DNA from: DATKXU01 sp035528905
GTDB lineage: Bacteria > Armatimonadota > UBA5829 > DTJY01
NCBI GenBank assembly: GCA_035528905.1
Contig: DATKXU010000097.1
Span: 1 to 64,000, forward strand
DNA length: 64,000 nucleotides
Reading direction: 5' to 3'
A model generated the notes under the pieces. That model made no database searches. It saw only the letters and a list, made by a program, of their open reading frames with translations, and was not told the origin of the DNA. Positions 54,693-63,116 of the stretch are shown here, in pieces (position 1 is the first letter of the stretch; every line of letters starts with the position of its first letter). Position numbers and translations under genes: made by a program.

Positions 54693-55388
54693 CTAGTCCA
54701 CCGTGACCGGAGGAAGTTCCGCAGGCGCGCCTGCCTGCTCCGGCGATCGCTTCTTGAGCGCGTTGACGTCCCGCTCCAGATGGTGCATCCGGTCCAGGAT
54801 GCACTCAATCGCCTTCGCAACCGGGTCGGGCAGCTCGTGCTGCTCCAGGTCTATCTCCCGGACCACTTTCTTGCCGTCGCGGTACGTGATTCTGCCCGGG
54901 ACGCCGACGACAACGGAGTTGCTGGGAACTTCGTTTACCACAACCGAGCCAGCGCCGACCTTGCTATTATCCCCGACTTTGAAGGGGCCGAGGATCTTTG
55001 CGCCTGCGCCTATCACGACATTGCTGCCGATAGTGGGATGGCGCTTTTCCTTCTTCCAGCTTGTCCCGCCCAGAGTCACGCCGTGGTACATCGTCACGTT
55101 CTCGCCGATCTCGGCGGTTTCGCCGATGACGACGCCCATTCCATGGTCTATGAAGAATCCGGGGCCGATCTTCGCACCCGGATGGATCTCGATTCCCGTG
55201 AGGGATCGCCCGAGCTGGGATGTCATGCGGGCGAGCAGCTTCAGCCCGTGATTCCACATCCAGTGCGCCGCTCGATGGAAGAAAAGCACGTGGAAGCCCG
55301 GATAACAGGTGATGACCTCGAGCGTCCCCCGGCACGCCGGGTCCCTCTCCTTCACCGCCCGTATATCTCTCTTTAGTGTCTCGAACAT
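54693..55388 (-). CDS. cysE: Serine O-acetyltransferase
   Basis: 231 residues: [18 protein letters not shown], the left-handed helix repeats with [20 protein letters not shown] and [36 protein letters not shown] and [10 protein letters not shown]. Makes O-acetylserine for CysK. GGAGGTGGAGG before the ATG at 55388. Downstream of marR and the two scaffold genes, with a repeat in the 197-base gap. A C-terminal extension of about 30 residues ([15 protein letters not shown]) is beyond the catalytic core. Confidence 0.93.
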   Translation of the reverse strand: MFETLKRDIRAVKERDPACRGTLEVITCYPGFHVLFFHRAAHWMWNHGLKLLARMTSQLGRSLTGIEIHPGAKIGPGFFIDHGMGVVIGETAEIGENVTMYHGVTLGGTSWKKEKRHPTIGSNVVIGAGAKILGPFKVGDNSKVGAGSVVVNEVPSNSVVVGVPGRITYRDGKKVVREIDLEQHELPDPVAKAIECILDRMHHLERDVNALKKRSPEQAGAPAELPPVTVD

Positions 55389-55414
55389 CGCCTCCACCTC
55401 CCCACGATAGACTG

Positions 55415-55510
55415 TCCCGCTTCCAGCGGGATCTCCCGCATACTGCGGGATGTCCACGCATGTTGCGGGATGCCGTCCGAAGGCGGCACCATCCGAAGGC
55501 GGGACAGACC
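55415..55510. repeat. Inverted-word repeat (GCGGGATCTCCCGCATACTGCGGGAT)
   Basis: Related to the core of the 57-kb inverted repeat arm and in the same orientation, lying in the cysE 5' region. GGGATCTCCCGCATACTGCG and GCCGTCCGAAGGCGGCACC are repeated. Confidence 0.6.
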
Positions 55511-55585
55511 GCGGCCTGCGCCGACTTGATGCTGCGGGGTCCGCCGCGGCGGATTGCCGTGGTTTCAACCGCACGGGCGGAGCCG

Positions 55586-55831
55586 CTAGAATTCGGGCGT
55601 CGGCATGCCCACGTTCTCGACTTTCGTGACCTCAGGGATCTTGCTCTTCAGAGTACGCTCGACCGCCATCTGAAGCGTCACTTGCGCCATCGGGCATCCG
55701 GCACATGCGCCCTGCAACCTCACCTTCACGACGCCGGTTTCCTCGTTGACCTCAACCAGCTCGATGTCGCCACCGTCGGCCTGGAGAGCCGGCCGTATCT
55801 CGCCCAAGGCTTCCTCAACCTTCTCGCGCAT
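55586..55831 (-). CDS. NifU C-terminal domain iron-sulfur protein
   Basis: 81 residues: the NifU-type scaffold with a CxxC (GACAGCPMA) preceded by [13 protein letters not shown]. Such small Nfu proteins carry a 4Fe-4S cluster to target proteins. Stop and start are close to the IscU-type gene upstream, so they form one operon. Confidence 0.92.
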   Translation of the reverse strand: MREKVEEALGEIRPALQADGGDIELVEVNEETGVVKVRLQGACAGCPMAQVTLQMAVERTLKSKIPEVTKVENVGMPTPEF

Positions 55832-55853
55832 TGGTTTCCTCCTGCAGATGTGT

Positions 55854-56270
55854 CTACTTCAAATACCGGTTTCTCTCGATGTCCAGTCCCTTGCCGGTGG
55901 TCTTCCTCAGGTAATCGTCTATCGCCGCTTGAACGGCCTCCTCCGCAAGGACTGAACAGTGCATCTTGACCGGAGGCAGGCCGCCCAGCGCCTCGGCTAC
56001 AGCCTGGTTGGTCAGTCTGAGAGCCTCCTCGATCGTCTTTCCCTTGATAAGCTCCGTCGCCATGCTGCTGGTTGCAATCGCCGCACCACAGCCGAAGGTC
56101 TTGAACTTGATGTCGGTGATGACTCCGTTGTCCACCTTGATGTACATTCGCATGATGTCGCCGCAAATCGGGTTGCCGACGTTGCCGATGCCATCTGCAT
56201 CGGGAATCTCACCGACGTTGCGGGGATTCATGAAATGCTCCATGACCCTTTCGCTGTATTGGCCTTCCAT
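55854..56270 (-). CDS. IscU/NifU-type iron-sulfur scaffold
   Basis: 138 residues with the three conserved Cys: NPICGDIMR, TFGCGAAIATSS and VKMHCSVLAEEA. It assembles Fe-S clusters using sulfur from a cysteine desulfurase; no iscS is in the window. Upstream of the Nfu-type protein and downstream of the MarR-type regulator. Confidence 0.93.
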   Translation of the reverse strand: MEGQYSERVMEHFMNPRNVGEIPDADGIGNVGNPICGDIMRMYIKVDNGVITDIKFKTFGCGAAIATSSMATELIKGKTIEEALRLTNQAVAEALGGLPPVKMHCSVLAEEAVQAAIDDYLRKTTGKGLDIERNRYLK

Positions 56271-56307
56271 TGTGCCCTCCCGTCAGAGTCTTGTGCGCCG
56301 CGCCAAC

Positions 56308-56856
56308 CTAGACCTGCTTGATCGGCTCGCCGGTCGCGGCGCGGTAAAGTTCGTTGATCACGCACTCCGATATGTGATCTCTCCCGCAGTGCGTGCAGGT
56401 TTCCAGCGCGGACTCCCCGTCATCTATCGCTGCCGCAATGAAGTTTTCGAGATTCTCAACGAACGCGCCGCGGCAGCCAGGTTCCATGCGGCTTAGTATC
56501 CGTGACATATTCGCCACGCGCTGCAGTCTAATCCTTTTCACAAGGTCGTATCCATCGTCAGTGAGCCGAATTTCGGAGAGCCTTCGATCCCGCCTATTCT
56601 CACTGCGGGTGGCCAGTCCCTTCTTCACCAGGCGGTCTGTGAGCTGGCTCGCCGCAGAGTAACTCATTGACAGCCCTTGCGCGATGTCTCTCACCGAGCA
56701 GACGCCGTGCTGGAAGACGAATTGCAAACCATGGGCGAGCGACGGCGTCACGCCGGCCCCGATCTTCCTTAAGGGCCGCATCGTGATCGTCTCGTGCAGG
56801 ATTTCCGTGAATATGTCCAGCACGTGCTCGGCGTATGCCGCGGACTTCTTCTTCAT
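56308..56856 (-). CDS. MarR-type regulator with C-terminal cysteine cluster
   Basis: 182 residues from ATG 56856: winged helix VRDIAQGLSMSYSAASQLTD with the wing RSENRRDRRLSEIRLTDDG. The C-terminus adds C154-x2-C157-x7-C165 in TCTHCGRDHISECVI, unusual for MarR proteins and suited to a metal or Fe-S cluster. Lies upstream of the two scaffold genes and near a palindromic operator at its own promoter, so a self-regulated Fe-S or metal-responsive repressor is likely (inference). Confidence 0.85.
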   Translation of the reverse strand: MKKKSAAYAEHVLDIFTEILHETITMRPLRKIGAGVTPSLAHGLQFVFQHGVCSVRDIAQGLSMSYSAASQLTDRLVKKGLATRSENRRDRRLSEIRLTDDGYDLVKRIRLQRVANMSRILSRMEPGCRGAFVENLENFIAAAIDDGESALETCTHCGRDHISECVINELYRAATGEPIKQV

Positions 56857-56891
56857 GGCGCACCCGAAGGAAAACTTAATGTGCTTATTGA

Positions 56892-56933
56892 TTAAGCTGC
56901 TTAACTTATATCCCGATCCGCAGAATTTGTCAA
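56892..56933 (-). promoter_or_regulatory. Promoter and palindromic operator of marR operon
   Basis: On the minus strand TTGACA (56933-56928) and TATAAG (56910-56905) with a 17-base spacer, directly followed by the perfect palindrome TTAAGC-A-GCTTAA (56904-56892). A second weaker inverted pair CTTAAT/ATTAAG lies just downstream (about 56876-56895). A bound repressor would cover the transcription start. Confidence 0.7.
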
Positions 56934-56990
56934 CCTGATGTGGAAAACCTTCGGCATTTTTCCTGCCGCCATTGCTTTTAAGCAAAAGGC

Positions 56991-57215
56991 CGGGAGGGCG
57001 AAGCTCCTCTGGCCTGAGCGTGTCGAAGGCTGCTGAGCCGCATGACTAGTTGAGTGTCTAGTGTTTAGTGTTGTCCCGCCGCTGGCGGGATCTCCCGCAT
57101 ACTGCGGGATGCCGTCCGTAGGCGGCACCGTCCAAAGGCGGGAAGCGATCGGATGGGAGGGCGAAGCTCCTGCTGAGCCGCGGCTGACGGGAGCCTCACC
57201 CTTTTCAACAATCCC
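56991..57215. repeat. Right arm of about 200-bp inverted repeat
   Basis: Complement of 49680-49890 with a perfect 43-base stretch around GAAGCGATCGGATGGGAGGG. Contains two GGGAGGGCGAAGCTCC elements. Bounds a 7.1-kb segment with the left arm. Confidence 0.8.
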
Positions 57216-57325
57216 AACATCAGCGTTTAGCTCCCGGCGACACCGGAAATAGCATCAATACCCGGCTTCGCGCAGTGATGCCGGTGTGGGATCAGCAGCG
57301 ATTACGAGAGGAGGTGACCGCCCGG

Positions 57326-57499
57326 ATGATAGAAGAGGAAGACATGATGAAGCGCCTGGAAGAGGAGGTGCGCCGCGAGCTTGGCATCCAGAACATCGGC
57401 CCGAATATGACCACAGAAGAGGCAGGCAAGCTCGGCGGCTACATGGTCAAGAGGCTCATCGAGCGCGGTGAGCAGGCCATGAAAGAGCAAGGCGGGTAG
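57326..57499 (+). CDS. Alpha/beta-type SASP-like small protein
   Basis: 57 residues from the ATG at 57326, which has AGGAGGTGA 9-10 bases upstream (an in-frame GTG at 57275 is less likely). The sequence EEVRRELGI followed by TTEEAGKLGGYMVKRLIERG matches the signature of small acid-soluble spore proteins that coat DNA in spores. Lys/Glu-rich throughout. Followed by a terminator. Its presence does not by itself prove sporulation; a chromosomal DNA-binding role is also possible. Confidence 0.75.
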   Translation: MIEEEDMMKRLEEEVRRELGIQNIGPNMTTEEAGKLGGYMVKRLIERGEQAMKEQGG

Positions 57500-57519
57500 C
57501 CTGCGCACCGACGCTTCAC

Positions 57520-57560
57520 GAGTCGGGCCTCGTTCTACTGTGGCGAGACCCGACTCTTTT
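57520..57560 (+). terminator. Terminator after SASP-like gene
   Basis: GAGTCGGGCCTCG pairs with CGAGACCCGACTC (one mismatch), followed by TTTT. Confidence 0.75.
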
Positions 57561-57579
57561 GGGGGCACTGCCCTATGGC

Positions 57580-57608
57580 TTGAAAGAGCATCGCCTTCTT
57601 GGTACAAT
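57580..57608 (+). promoter_or_regulatory. Promoter of UroD-like gene
   Basis: TTGAAA at 57580-57585 and TACAAT at 57603-57608 with a 17-base spacer. Confidence 0.6.
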
Positions 57609-57645
57609 GCGCCCTGATATCCAATAATGGATAAGAGTCACCGTT

Positions 57646-58710
57646 GTGTCGAGGAATGAAATAGACACGCGAATTCAGGCGGCAATCGAGGATCGTAAGA
57701 AGCAGTGGGCTGATTTCTATGACCCGAACAACCCACCGAGGCACATGCTTCTCATTCGGCTTACGGAAAACACACCGGCACGACCCTTACCGCATCCCGA
57801 CAAGAAGCAACAGCGGATAGAATGGGCCTGGATGCAATATCTGGCGCAGATGAAGCGAGTCGCATGGTTGGATGACGACACCATGCCCCATCTTGATGTG
57901 TACACCGGAACGGAGATCTTTGCGGAAGCTTTCGGCTGCTCCGTTCATCGCCCTGAAGACAATATGCCTTTTGCGCTGCCACTCATCACCGAGGCATCTC
58001 AGGTCTCCACCCTCCACGTTCCAGATTTGGACGTACCGTGCCTGAAACTGCTCTTCGAGATCGCAGACGAACTGCGTGCGCGTGGCGGCCCGAACGCTGT
58101 ACTCAAGATGGTCGACGTCCAAAGCCCGATGGGTATTGCCGCCCTCATTTGGAAAAAAACTTCATTCTACGCGGCGATGGTGGACCAACCCGAGGCCGTG
58201 AAGGAGCTCGCGGCCAAGGCGAAGGTGCTTCTGGTCGCCTTTCTTGACGAGTGGGTTGCGCGGTACGGGGTGGACTTCGTCGCCCACTGTCCAGACTACT
58301 ACATGCCGAAGGGAATTACGCTGTCCGAAGATGAGATTGGCTCAGTAAGCCCGGATGCATACTACGATCTGTTCCATACGGAGCTTGTGGAATTGTCGCG
58401 GCGCTACGGGGGCATCGGCATTCACTGCTGCGCCAACGCCAAGCATCAATGGGAGGGGCTCAAGCGTATCCCCGATTTGAGGCTCCTCAACCTAGTTCAG
58501 CCACCCGACATTCTGCGGGAAGCGTACTTGTACTTTGCTTCCCACGTGCCTCAAATGCACAGTTGGTGCGGTGAGGGGGATCCCATGGGCTGGATCGCCC
58601 AGCTTCCGAAGGAAAGTCGCGTCGTGCTGCAGGTCAGCGCTGATTCAAAGAAACAAGCTATTGATCTGTCGTCCAGACTCAGGGAAGTCATGAAGGGACA
58701 AACGACGTAA
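57646..58710 (+). CDS. Uroporphyrinogen decarboxylase-like (URO-D fold) protein
   Basis: 354 residues from GTG. Overall URO-D/methyltransferase fold: EAFGCSVHRPEDNMPFALP, KMVDVQSPMGIAALIW, HCPDYYMPKGITLSEDE and GIGIHCCANAKHQWEG. The heme-enzyme active-site motif of true HemE is not seen; the family in such lineages includes corrinoid-dependent methyltransferases and uncharacterised proteins. Monocistronic. Confidence 0.8.
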   Translation: MSRNEIDTRIQAAIEDRKKQWADFYDPNNPPRHMLLIRLTENTPARPLPHPDKKQQRIEWAWMQYLAQMKRVAWLDDDTMPHLDVYTGTEIFAEAFGCSVHRPEDNMPFALPLITEASQVSTLHVPDLDVPCLKLLFEIADELRARGGPNAVLKMVDVQSPMGIAALIWKKTSFYAAMVDQPEAVKELAAKAKVLLVAFLDEWVARYGVDFVAHCPDYYMPKGITLSEDEIGSVSPDAYYDLFHTELVELSRRYGGIGIHCCANAKHQWEGLKRIPDLRLLNLVQPPDILREAYLYFASHVPQMHSWCGEGDPMGWIAQLPKESRVVLQVSADSKKQAIDLSSRLREVMKGQTT

Positions 58711-58934
58711 CAATCCCATGCAGGCGACGCGCTATGCGCGCCGCGGCCGATGGCTTCGTTGCCCGAGAGCAGGATGGTTGTCTTCGATTCGCGCCGACCT
58801 TTGCAAGCTGGATAGAACGTGCTGAGGAGTAAGCCGCACTCGTGCGATTCAGTGTGAAATCCGGCAAATCGTATCACGTTTCCGCCGGCCCGGTCAATCT
58901 GCCTGGGCCGTGCCGCGAAGGATACCCTTGTGCA

Positions 58935-58968
58935 AGAACAGGGCTGGCCGTGCGGCCAGCCCTGTTCT
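58935..58968. terminator. Bidirectional terminator hairpin
   Basis: AGAACAGGGCTGGCC and GGCCAGCCCTGTTCT form a perfect 15-bp stem around a four-base loop between the UroD-like and Spy-like genes, which converge here. Confidence 0.7.
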
Positions 58969-58995
58969 GTTCGCGGACTGATTCTTGCCGAGATT

Positions 58996-59535
58996 CTACC
59001 TGGCGCGAGGCCCAGGTCTCCCGCCAGGGCCTGCGGGTCTTTTCTCCATCTTCTCCTGCATGAACTTGGTGAGTGCCTCCTGCTGCTGAGCAGTCAGCAC
59101 TTGCTTGAACCCAATCCAGAAATCGAACTCGGCGCTGAGGATTGCCCTGTCCGCCTGCTCGACTTTGTTCGCCGCTGATTCAAGCGCGCCCTTATTCGGC
59201 GATGGCGCTTGCAGCGCCTGGAACAATTCCTTGACAGCGGCGCTTCTCTGCTCCAGAATCGGCTTCACTGTGCTGCGGAACTGTACGTCGAGTTCTCCAA
59301 TCTTCTGCTTCTGCTCCTCAGTCAGTCCCAGGAGTTCTGCCAGCCGCGCCATTTGTGTTTTGTTCGGCGGCAGCAGGAACCGCTGCGGGTGCATACCCAG
59401 CCCGGCCATTCCTTGCCTGGCTCCGGCCTGCCTGTTCACCCGCGGCTGCTGGGCGGTCTGCGCGTATGCCGCGAGGCCGATCAGCACTATCACAGCGAGC
59501 GATGCCGCCAGCGCCTTCTTGGTTCTGGTTAACAT
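58996..59535 (-). CDS. Spy/CpxP-like periplasmic protein (LTxxQ)
   Basis: 179 residues: signal peptide (LAASLAVIVLIGLAAYAQ), then an alpha-helical body with LTEEQKQKIGEL and LTAQQQEAL, the two LTxxQ motifs of the Spy/CpxP family of periplasmic chaperones. Pro/Gly/Arg-rich ends. GGAG precedes the ATG. Divergent from dnaN. Confidence 0.85.
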   Translation of the reverse strand: MLTRTKKALAASLAVIVLIGLAAYAQTAQQPRVNRQAGARQGMAGLGMHPQRFLLPPNKTQMARLAELLGLTEEQKQKIGELDVQFRSTVKPILEQRSAAVKELFQALQAPSPNKGALESAANKVEQADRAILSAEFDFWIGFKQVLTAQQQEALTKFMQEKMEKRPAGPGGRPGPRAR

Positions 59536-59725
59536 CTGAATCCACTCCTTTTCCAGAATGTGATCATGGCGTTCGGGGCCGCTCAGCCATTGTCCGACGC
59601 TATAGACGCAGACGTCCGCGTTTTGTTCAATCGAATCGCGGCGCCCGCCGGGGAGTGATTACCAGGAACTGGGACGAGCCACCGAGAAAACCCCGGATTA
59701 GCTGCAGTCTCCCTTGCATTCGGTC

Positions 59726-59754
59726 TTGAATCCGCTTGCCCTGTATGCTATACT
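59726..59754 (+). promoter_or_regulatory. Promoter of dnaN
   Basis: TTGAAT at 59726-59731 and TATACT at 59749-59754 with a 17-base spacer, about 70 bases before the dnaN ATG. Confidence 0.65.
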
Positions 59755-59823
59755 GTGGCGGGCAAGCTAGAGCTCGGGTTTCCAAACTTAGATGTCGAAT
59801 TCGGGTTTACGGAGGGTGCTCGG

Positions 59824-60924
59824 ATGAGAGCAGTTTGTGCAAGGAAAGACCTGTATCAGGGCGTGCAGACCGTCAGCAGGGCGATTGCGGGACGGAGCGC
59901 CTGGCCGATCTTGAACAACATACTGATTCGCACAGAGCCGGATCACTTGCGCCTGACGGCCTTCGATCTGGAGCTGGGAATAGAATGTACCGCCCCGGCA
60001 GCCATCGAAGAAGAAGGCTCATTGACCGTCCCGGCGAGGCTCATATCGGAGGTGCTCTCGACGCTTCCGGAGGCGGACGTGCGCATTTCGGTGGACGAGC
60101 AGAACATGGTCAACGTGAAGTGCGAGAAGTCCGACTACATGCTGCTGGGCCTGCCGCCGGAAGAATTCCGGCCACTGCCGGAGATTCCGGACGACAGGAG
60201 CTTCGAGATCACGCAGGGTGCCCTCCGCGACATGATAAAGCATACGATATTCGCCGTGTCGCCGGACGAATCGAGGGCGATCCTCACCGGCATTCTGCTC
60301 GAGCTGAACGGCGACGGGATCAAGCTCGTGAGCACGGATACCAACAGGCTGGCCATCCGCACGTCCACCGTCGGCAAGGCGGCCGGGGAAGCCTCATGCA
60401 TAGTGCCCAGGCGCGCGCTGGACGAACTGAGTCGGATGCTGGAGGACGAGGACAGCCCGGTGACAATCTCCATAGCCGACAGCCAGATCAAGTTCGTGGT
60501 GAACGGCGTCACCATCGTATCCAGGCTGATCGAGGGCCAATTCCCGAATTACGAGCGGGTGATCCCCGGCGCGTACGAGAAGAAGTTGACGATGCCCGCG
60601 GAGGAGTTCCTGGCCCGCGTGCGCAGGGCGTCCATCGTCGCGAGAGAGAACGCCAACCGGTTGATACTCAAGACCGACGGCGACCGGCTCATCATGACCG
60701 CCGAGAGCGGCGATGTGGGCAAGGCTTATGAAGAGCTGGAGATAGTCAAGGAAGGCGAGGACATCGAGATCGCCTTCAATGCCAAGTTTCTGATTGACTT
60801 CCTCAGCGTCGTCGGCGCCGAGGGCATCTTCATGGAGCTCACCGGGCCGCTGAGCCAGGGAGTCATGAAGCCGGTCGGAAGGGACGACTACCTGTACGTC
60901 CTGATGCCGATGCAGATAATGTGA
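59824..60924 (+). CDS. dnaN: DNA polymerase III sliding clamp (beta subunit)
   Basis: 366 residues with three clamp domains: AWPILNNILIRTEPDHLRLT, VSPDESRAILTGILLEL, GEASCIVPRRALDELSRML and YLYVLMPMQIM at the end. Tethers polymerases to DNA. GGAGGG precedes the ATG. dnaA is not adjacent, nor is recF, so this is not the classic origin region. Confidence 0.97.
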   Translation: MRAVCARKDLYQGVQTVSRAIAGRSAWPILNNILIRTEPDHLRLTAFDLELGIECTAPAAIEEEGSLTVPARLISEVLSTLPEADVRISVDEQNMVNVKCEKSDYMLLGLPPEEFRPLPEIPDDRSFEITQGALRDMIKHTIFAVSPDESRAILTGILLELNGDGIKLVSTDTNRLAIRTSTVGKAAGEASCIVPRRALDELSRMLEDEDSPVTISIADSQIKFVVNGVTIVSRLIEGQFPNYERVIPGAYEKKLTMPAEEFLARVRRASIVARENANRLILKTDGDRLIMTAESGDVGKAYEELEIVKEGEDIEIAFNAKFLIDFLSVVGAEGIFMELTGPLSQGVMKPVGRDDYLYVLMPMQIM

Positions 60925-60954
60925 GACGGCAGACCGCAGGATGCATAAGAACAC

Positions 60955-60995
60955 GGACGCCTCCGATTCAGGTACTCGGAGGCGTCCTCCTTTTA
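60955..60995 (+). terminator. Terminator after dnaN
   Basis: GGACGCCTCCGA pairs with TCGGAGGCGTCC over a nine-base loop, followed by TCCTTTTATC. Confidence 0.8.
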
Positions 60996-61047
60996 TCTCC
61001 AATCCTTTTTGCTCCCTCGTGCAACTATCTCTACGGAGGCAAATCCT

Positions 61048-63042
61048 TTGACGCTGACCGACGCGCAGCTTGTATCGAGGACGATATCGGGAGACGATTC
61101 GGCATTCGACGAGCTGGTTTCCAGGTACAGATCGCGGGTTTACTATCTGGCCTTGAGCAGGGTTCGATCCAGAGAGATAGCCCTCGACCTCGCCCAGGAT
61201 GCGTTCGTACAGGCATACATGTCCCTGCAAACGCTCAGGTCGCCCGAGAAGTTCGCGTCCTGGCTGGCGAGCATCGCCCGGAACCTGTGCCTGATGTATC
61301 TGCGCGCAGCGCGGGAAGTCCCAGTGCCGGATGACGCCATTGATAGCCTCAATAGCTGGACGGATGACTCGATCGGAACCGCTGCTGACGCTGCCGCCGC
61401 ACGGGATGCGCTCAACAAGTTGCCGAACGGCGCCCGGAGCGCCGCGATTCTCTATTTCATCGAAGAAATGAAGCAGACAGAGATTGCGGAGTTTCTTGGG
61501 ATCTCGCTCCCGGCGGTCAAGTCCAGAATCCGGGAAGCGAGAACCCGCCTCCAGAAGGGGATGGTAGACGTGGTCAGACGAACGGTGAAGAAGGATGAAC
61601 CCGGAGACGAGCTGAGCCAGAGCCTGCAGCAGAAGCTCGAGCTGGCGAGGTGGTATCGTGAGTTCAGCGATCTCATCAGCAACGGCGTCCCGATCATGAG
61701 CGCCCTGGATACGGTGCAACGGCAGGGATTCTCCGAGCCTGTCAGGTCATCAACGTCGAAGCTGATGGAGGCGATCCAGTCCGGCAGCTCCATATCCGAT
61801 GCGCTTAAGGACCTGCCGGCTCTTACCACATCTCAGGCGGTGGGAATGGTACGTGCCGGGGAGATCGGGGGAATCCTGGACTGGACCGCACAGTTCCTCG
61901 CGGATTGGATAGAGATCGAGAACGGCCAGCGGGAGCTGGAACTCGCATTCTGGTGCAGGACCATCGGCTCGGTGGTATCCGCAGGAGCACCGGCTAGGAT
62001 GGCGCTCGAGTGCGGCCTCGATTTCGTGCGCAGCAGGGAATTGAAGCAGGTTTCCAGCGATCTGGTTGAGATACTGGAGGCAGGAGGACCGCTTGAGTCG
62101 GTACTCGCCAAGCACGCCGGCGTATTGCTGCCGATCGTCCAAGTGTCCATCCTGGCTGGAGAGGAGACCGGGGTGCTGGGCTTTGCCCTTCAGTGGGCGG
62201 CGAATGCCGTTCACGCTCGCATGGCTGAGCGGCTGCTCGGCAGGGAATCCCAACCGCCGACACCCACGGCCGGTTGGATGAAACCGAGCGTGGAAGCCTT
62301 CGCGAAAGGAGCATGCAAGTACCTGCATAGTGGATCACCGGATATGCGGGCAGCTGCGGCAACCATCGTAGGCAGGCTCGGTGTCGCCGAATGCGTAGAG
62401 GAGATGCTGCCCTTGATGATGCACGAGTCTCCGCGAGTCCGCATAGCCGTCATCCACGCGCTGGCCGATTCCGGATCGCCGAAGGCGCCTGCCGAGTTAC
62501 AGAGGGGTCTGGGTGATGCAGAGCCACCGGTCCGTCGTGCAGCGATAGATGCACTTGCCGCCATGAGGTGCAGCAGGGCCGCCCCCGATATCGCACGGCT
62601 GATCGCCGACCCGGATCAGCGAGTGGCAAACACGGCGATCAACGCCCTGGACACAATCGGGGAGACGGACACGCTTACCCGGACGGCCATCGAGCTGCTG
62701 GGCAGCGATCAGGTGCGAGATCGCATCAGGGCTGCACACATCCTCCTCTGGCATCCCATACCGGATGCAGCCGATGCGCTCGTAAAGGCACTCGACGATG
62801 AGTGCGATAACGTGGTCTGGACCTCCGCTCGTGCGCTGGCGAGGCTTAGCCGGAAAGAGGCGATCTCAGGGCTGGTGAAGATGCTGGAACACCCTCATCC
62901 TCACTTCATACAGCGAGAGGCGGCAGAGGCGCTTGCAGAGCTGGGAGACCCGTCAGCCGCGCCTCACATCAGGAAGGCCATCGAGGAAGGCAGGCTCGAC
63001 CCAAGCTATGCGTGGACAGCGGAAAAACTCGAGGGGAAATAA
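61048..63042 (+). CDS. ECF sigma factor fused to two T2SSF domains and HEAT repeats
   Basis: 664 residues from TTG 61048 (GGAGG eight bases upstream). Residues about 19-88 are sigma region 2 (RDLAQDAFVQAY-like LDLAQDAFVQAYMSL) and about 118-172 sigma region 4 (KQTEIAEFLGISLPAVKSRI). Residues about 200-285 and 300-390 are two GspF/PilC-type cytoplasmic domains (LISNGVPIMSALDTV, VRAGEIGGILDWTAQFLAD; VVSAGAPARMALECG, LAGEETGVLGFALQWAANA), but without the transmembrane helices that GspF proteins have. From about 430 on are HEAT-like repeats (RVRIAVIHALADSGS, VWTSARALARLSRKEA). No stop or frame break separates the parts. Likely a soluble regulator whose sigma domain is tied to a secretion or pilus signal; speculative. 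Confidence 0.88.
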   Translation: MTLTDAQLVSRTISGDDSAFDELVSRYRSRVYYLALSRVRSREIALDLAQDAFVQAYMSLQTLRSPEKFASWLASIARNLCLMYLRAAREVPVPDDAIDSLNSWTDDSIGTAADAAAARDALNKLPNGARSAAILYFIEEMKQTEIAEFLGISLPAVKSRIREARTRLQKGMVDVVRRTVKKDEPGDELSQSLQQKLELARWYREFSDLISNGVPIMSALDTVQRQGFSEPVRSSTSKLMEAIQSGSSISDALKDLPALTTSQAVGMVRAGEIGGILDWTAQFLADWIEIENGQRELELAFWCRTIGSVVSAGAPARMALECGLDFVRSRELKQVSSDLVEILEAGGPLESVLAKHAGVLLPIVQVSILAGEETGVLGFALQWAANAVHARMAERLLGRESQPPTPTAGWMKPSVEAFAKGACKYLHSGSPDMRAAAATIVGRLGVAECVEEMLPLMMHESPRVRIAVIHALADSGSPKAPAELQRGLGDAEPPVRRAAIDALAAMRCSRAAPDIARLIADPDQRVANTAINALDTIGETDTLTRTAIELLGSDQVRDRIRAAHILLWHPIPDAADALVKALDDECDNVVWTSARALARLSRKEAISGLVKMLEHPHPHFIQREAAEALAELGDPSAAPHIRKAIEEGRLDPSYAWTAEKLEGK

Positions 63043-63073
63043 CTGCTATATCACCAATAATGCAACAGCATCA

Positions 63074-63106
63074 TGACAAAGGGCGAGGTCACCTCGCCCC
63101 TTGTCA
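63074..63106. terminator. Bidirectional terminator between convergent genes
   Basis: TGACAAAGGGCGAGG pairs with CCTCGCCCCTTGTCA with a single mismatch around a three-base loop. Confidence 0.7.
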
Positions 63107-63116
63107 CGGAATGGTC

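Noticed and set aside
59540..59823. Chromosomal origin upstream of dnaN
   Set aside because: No dnaA gene and no cluster of TTATCCACA boxes in the gap.
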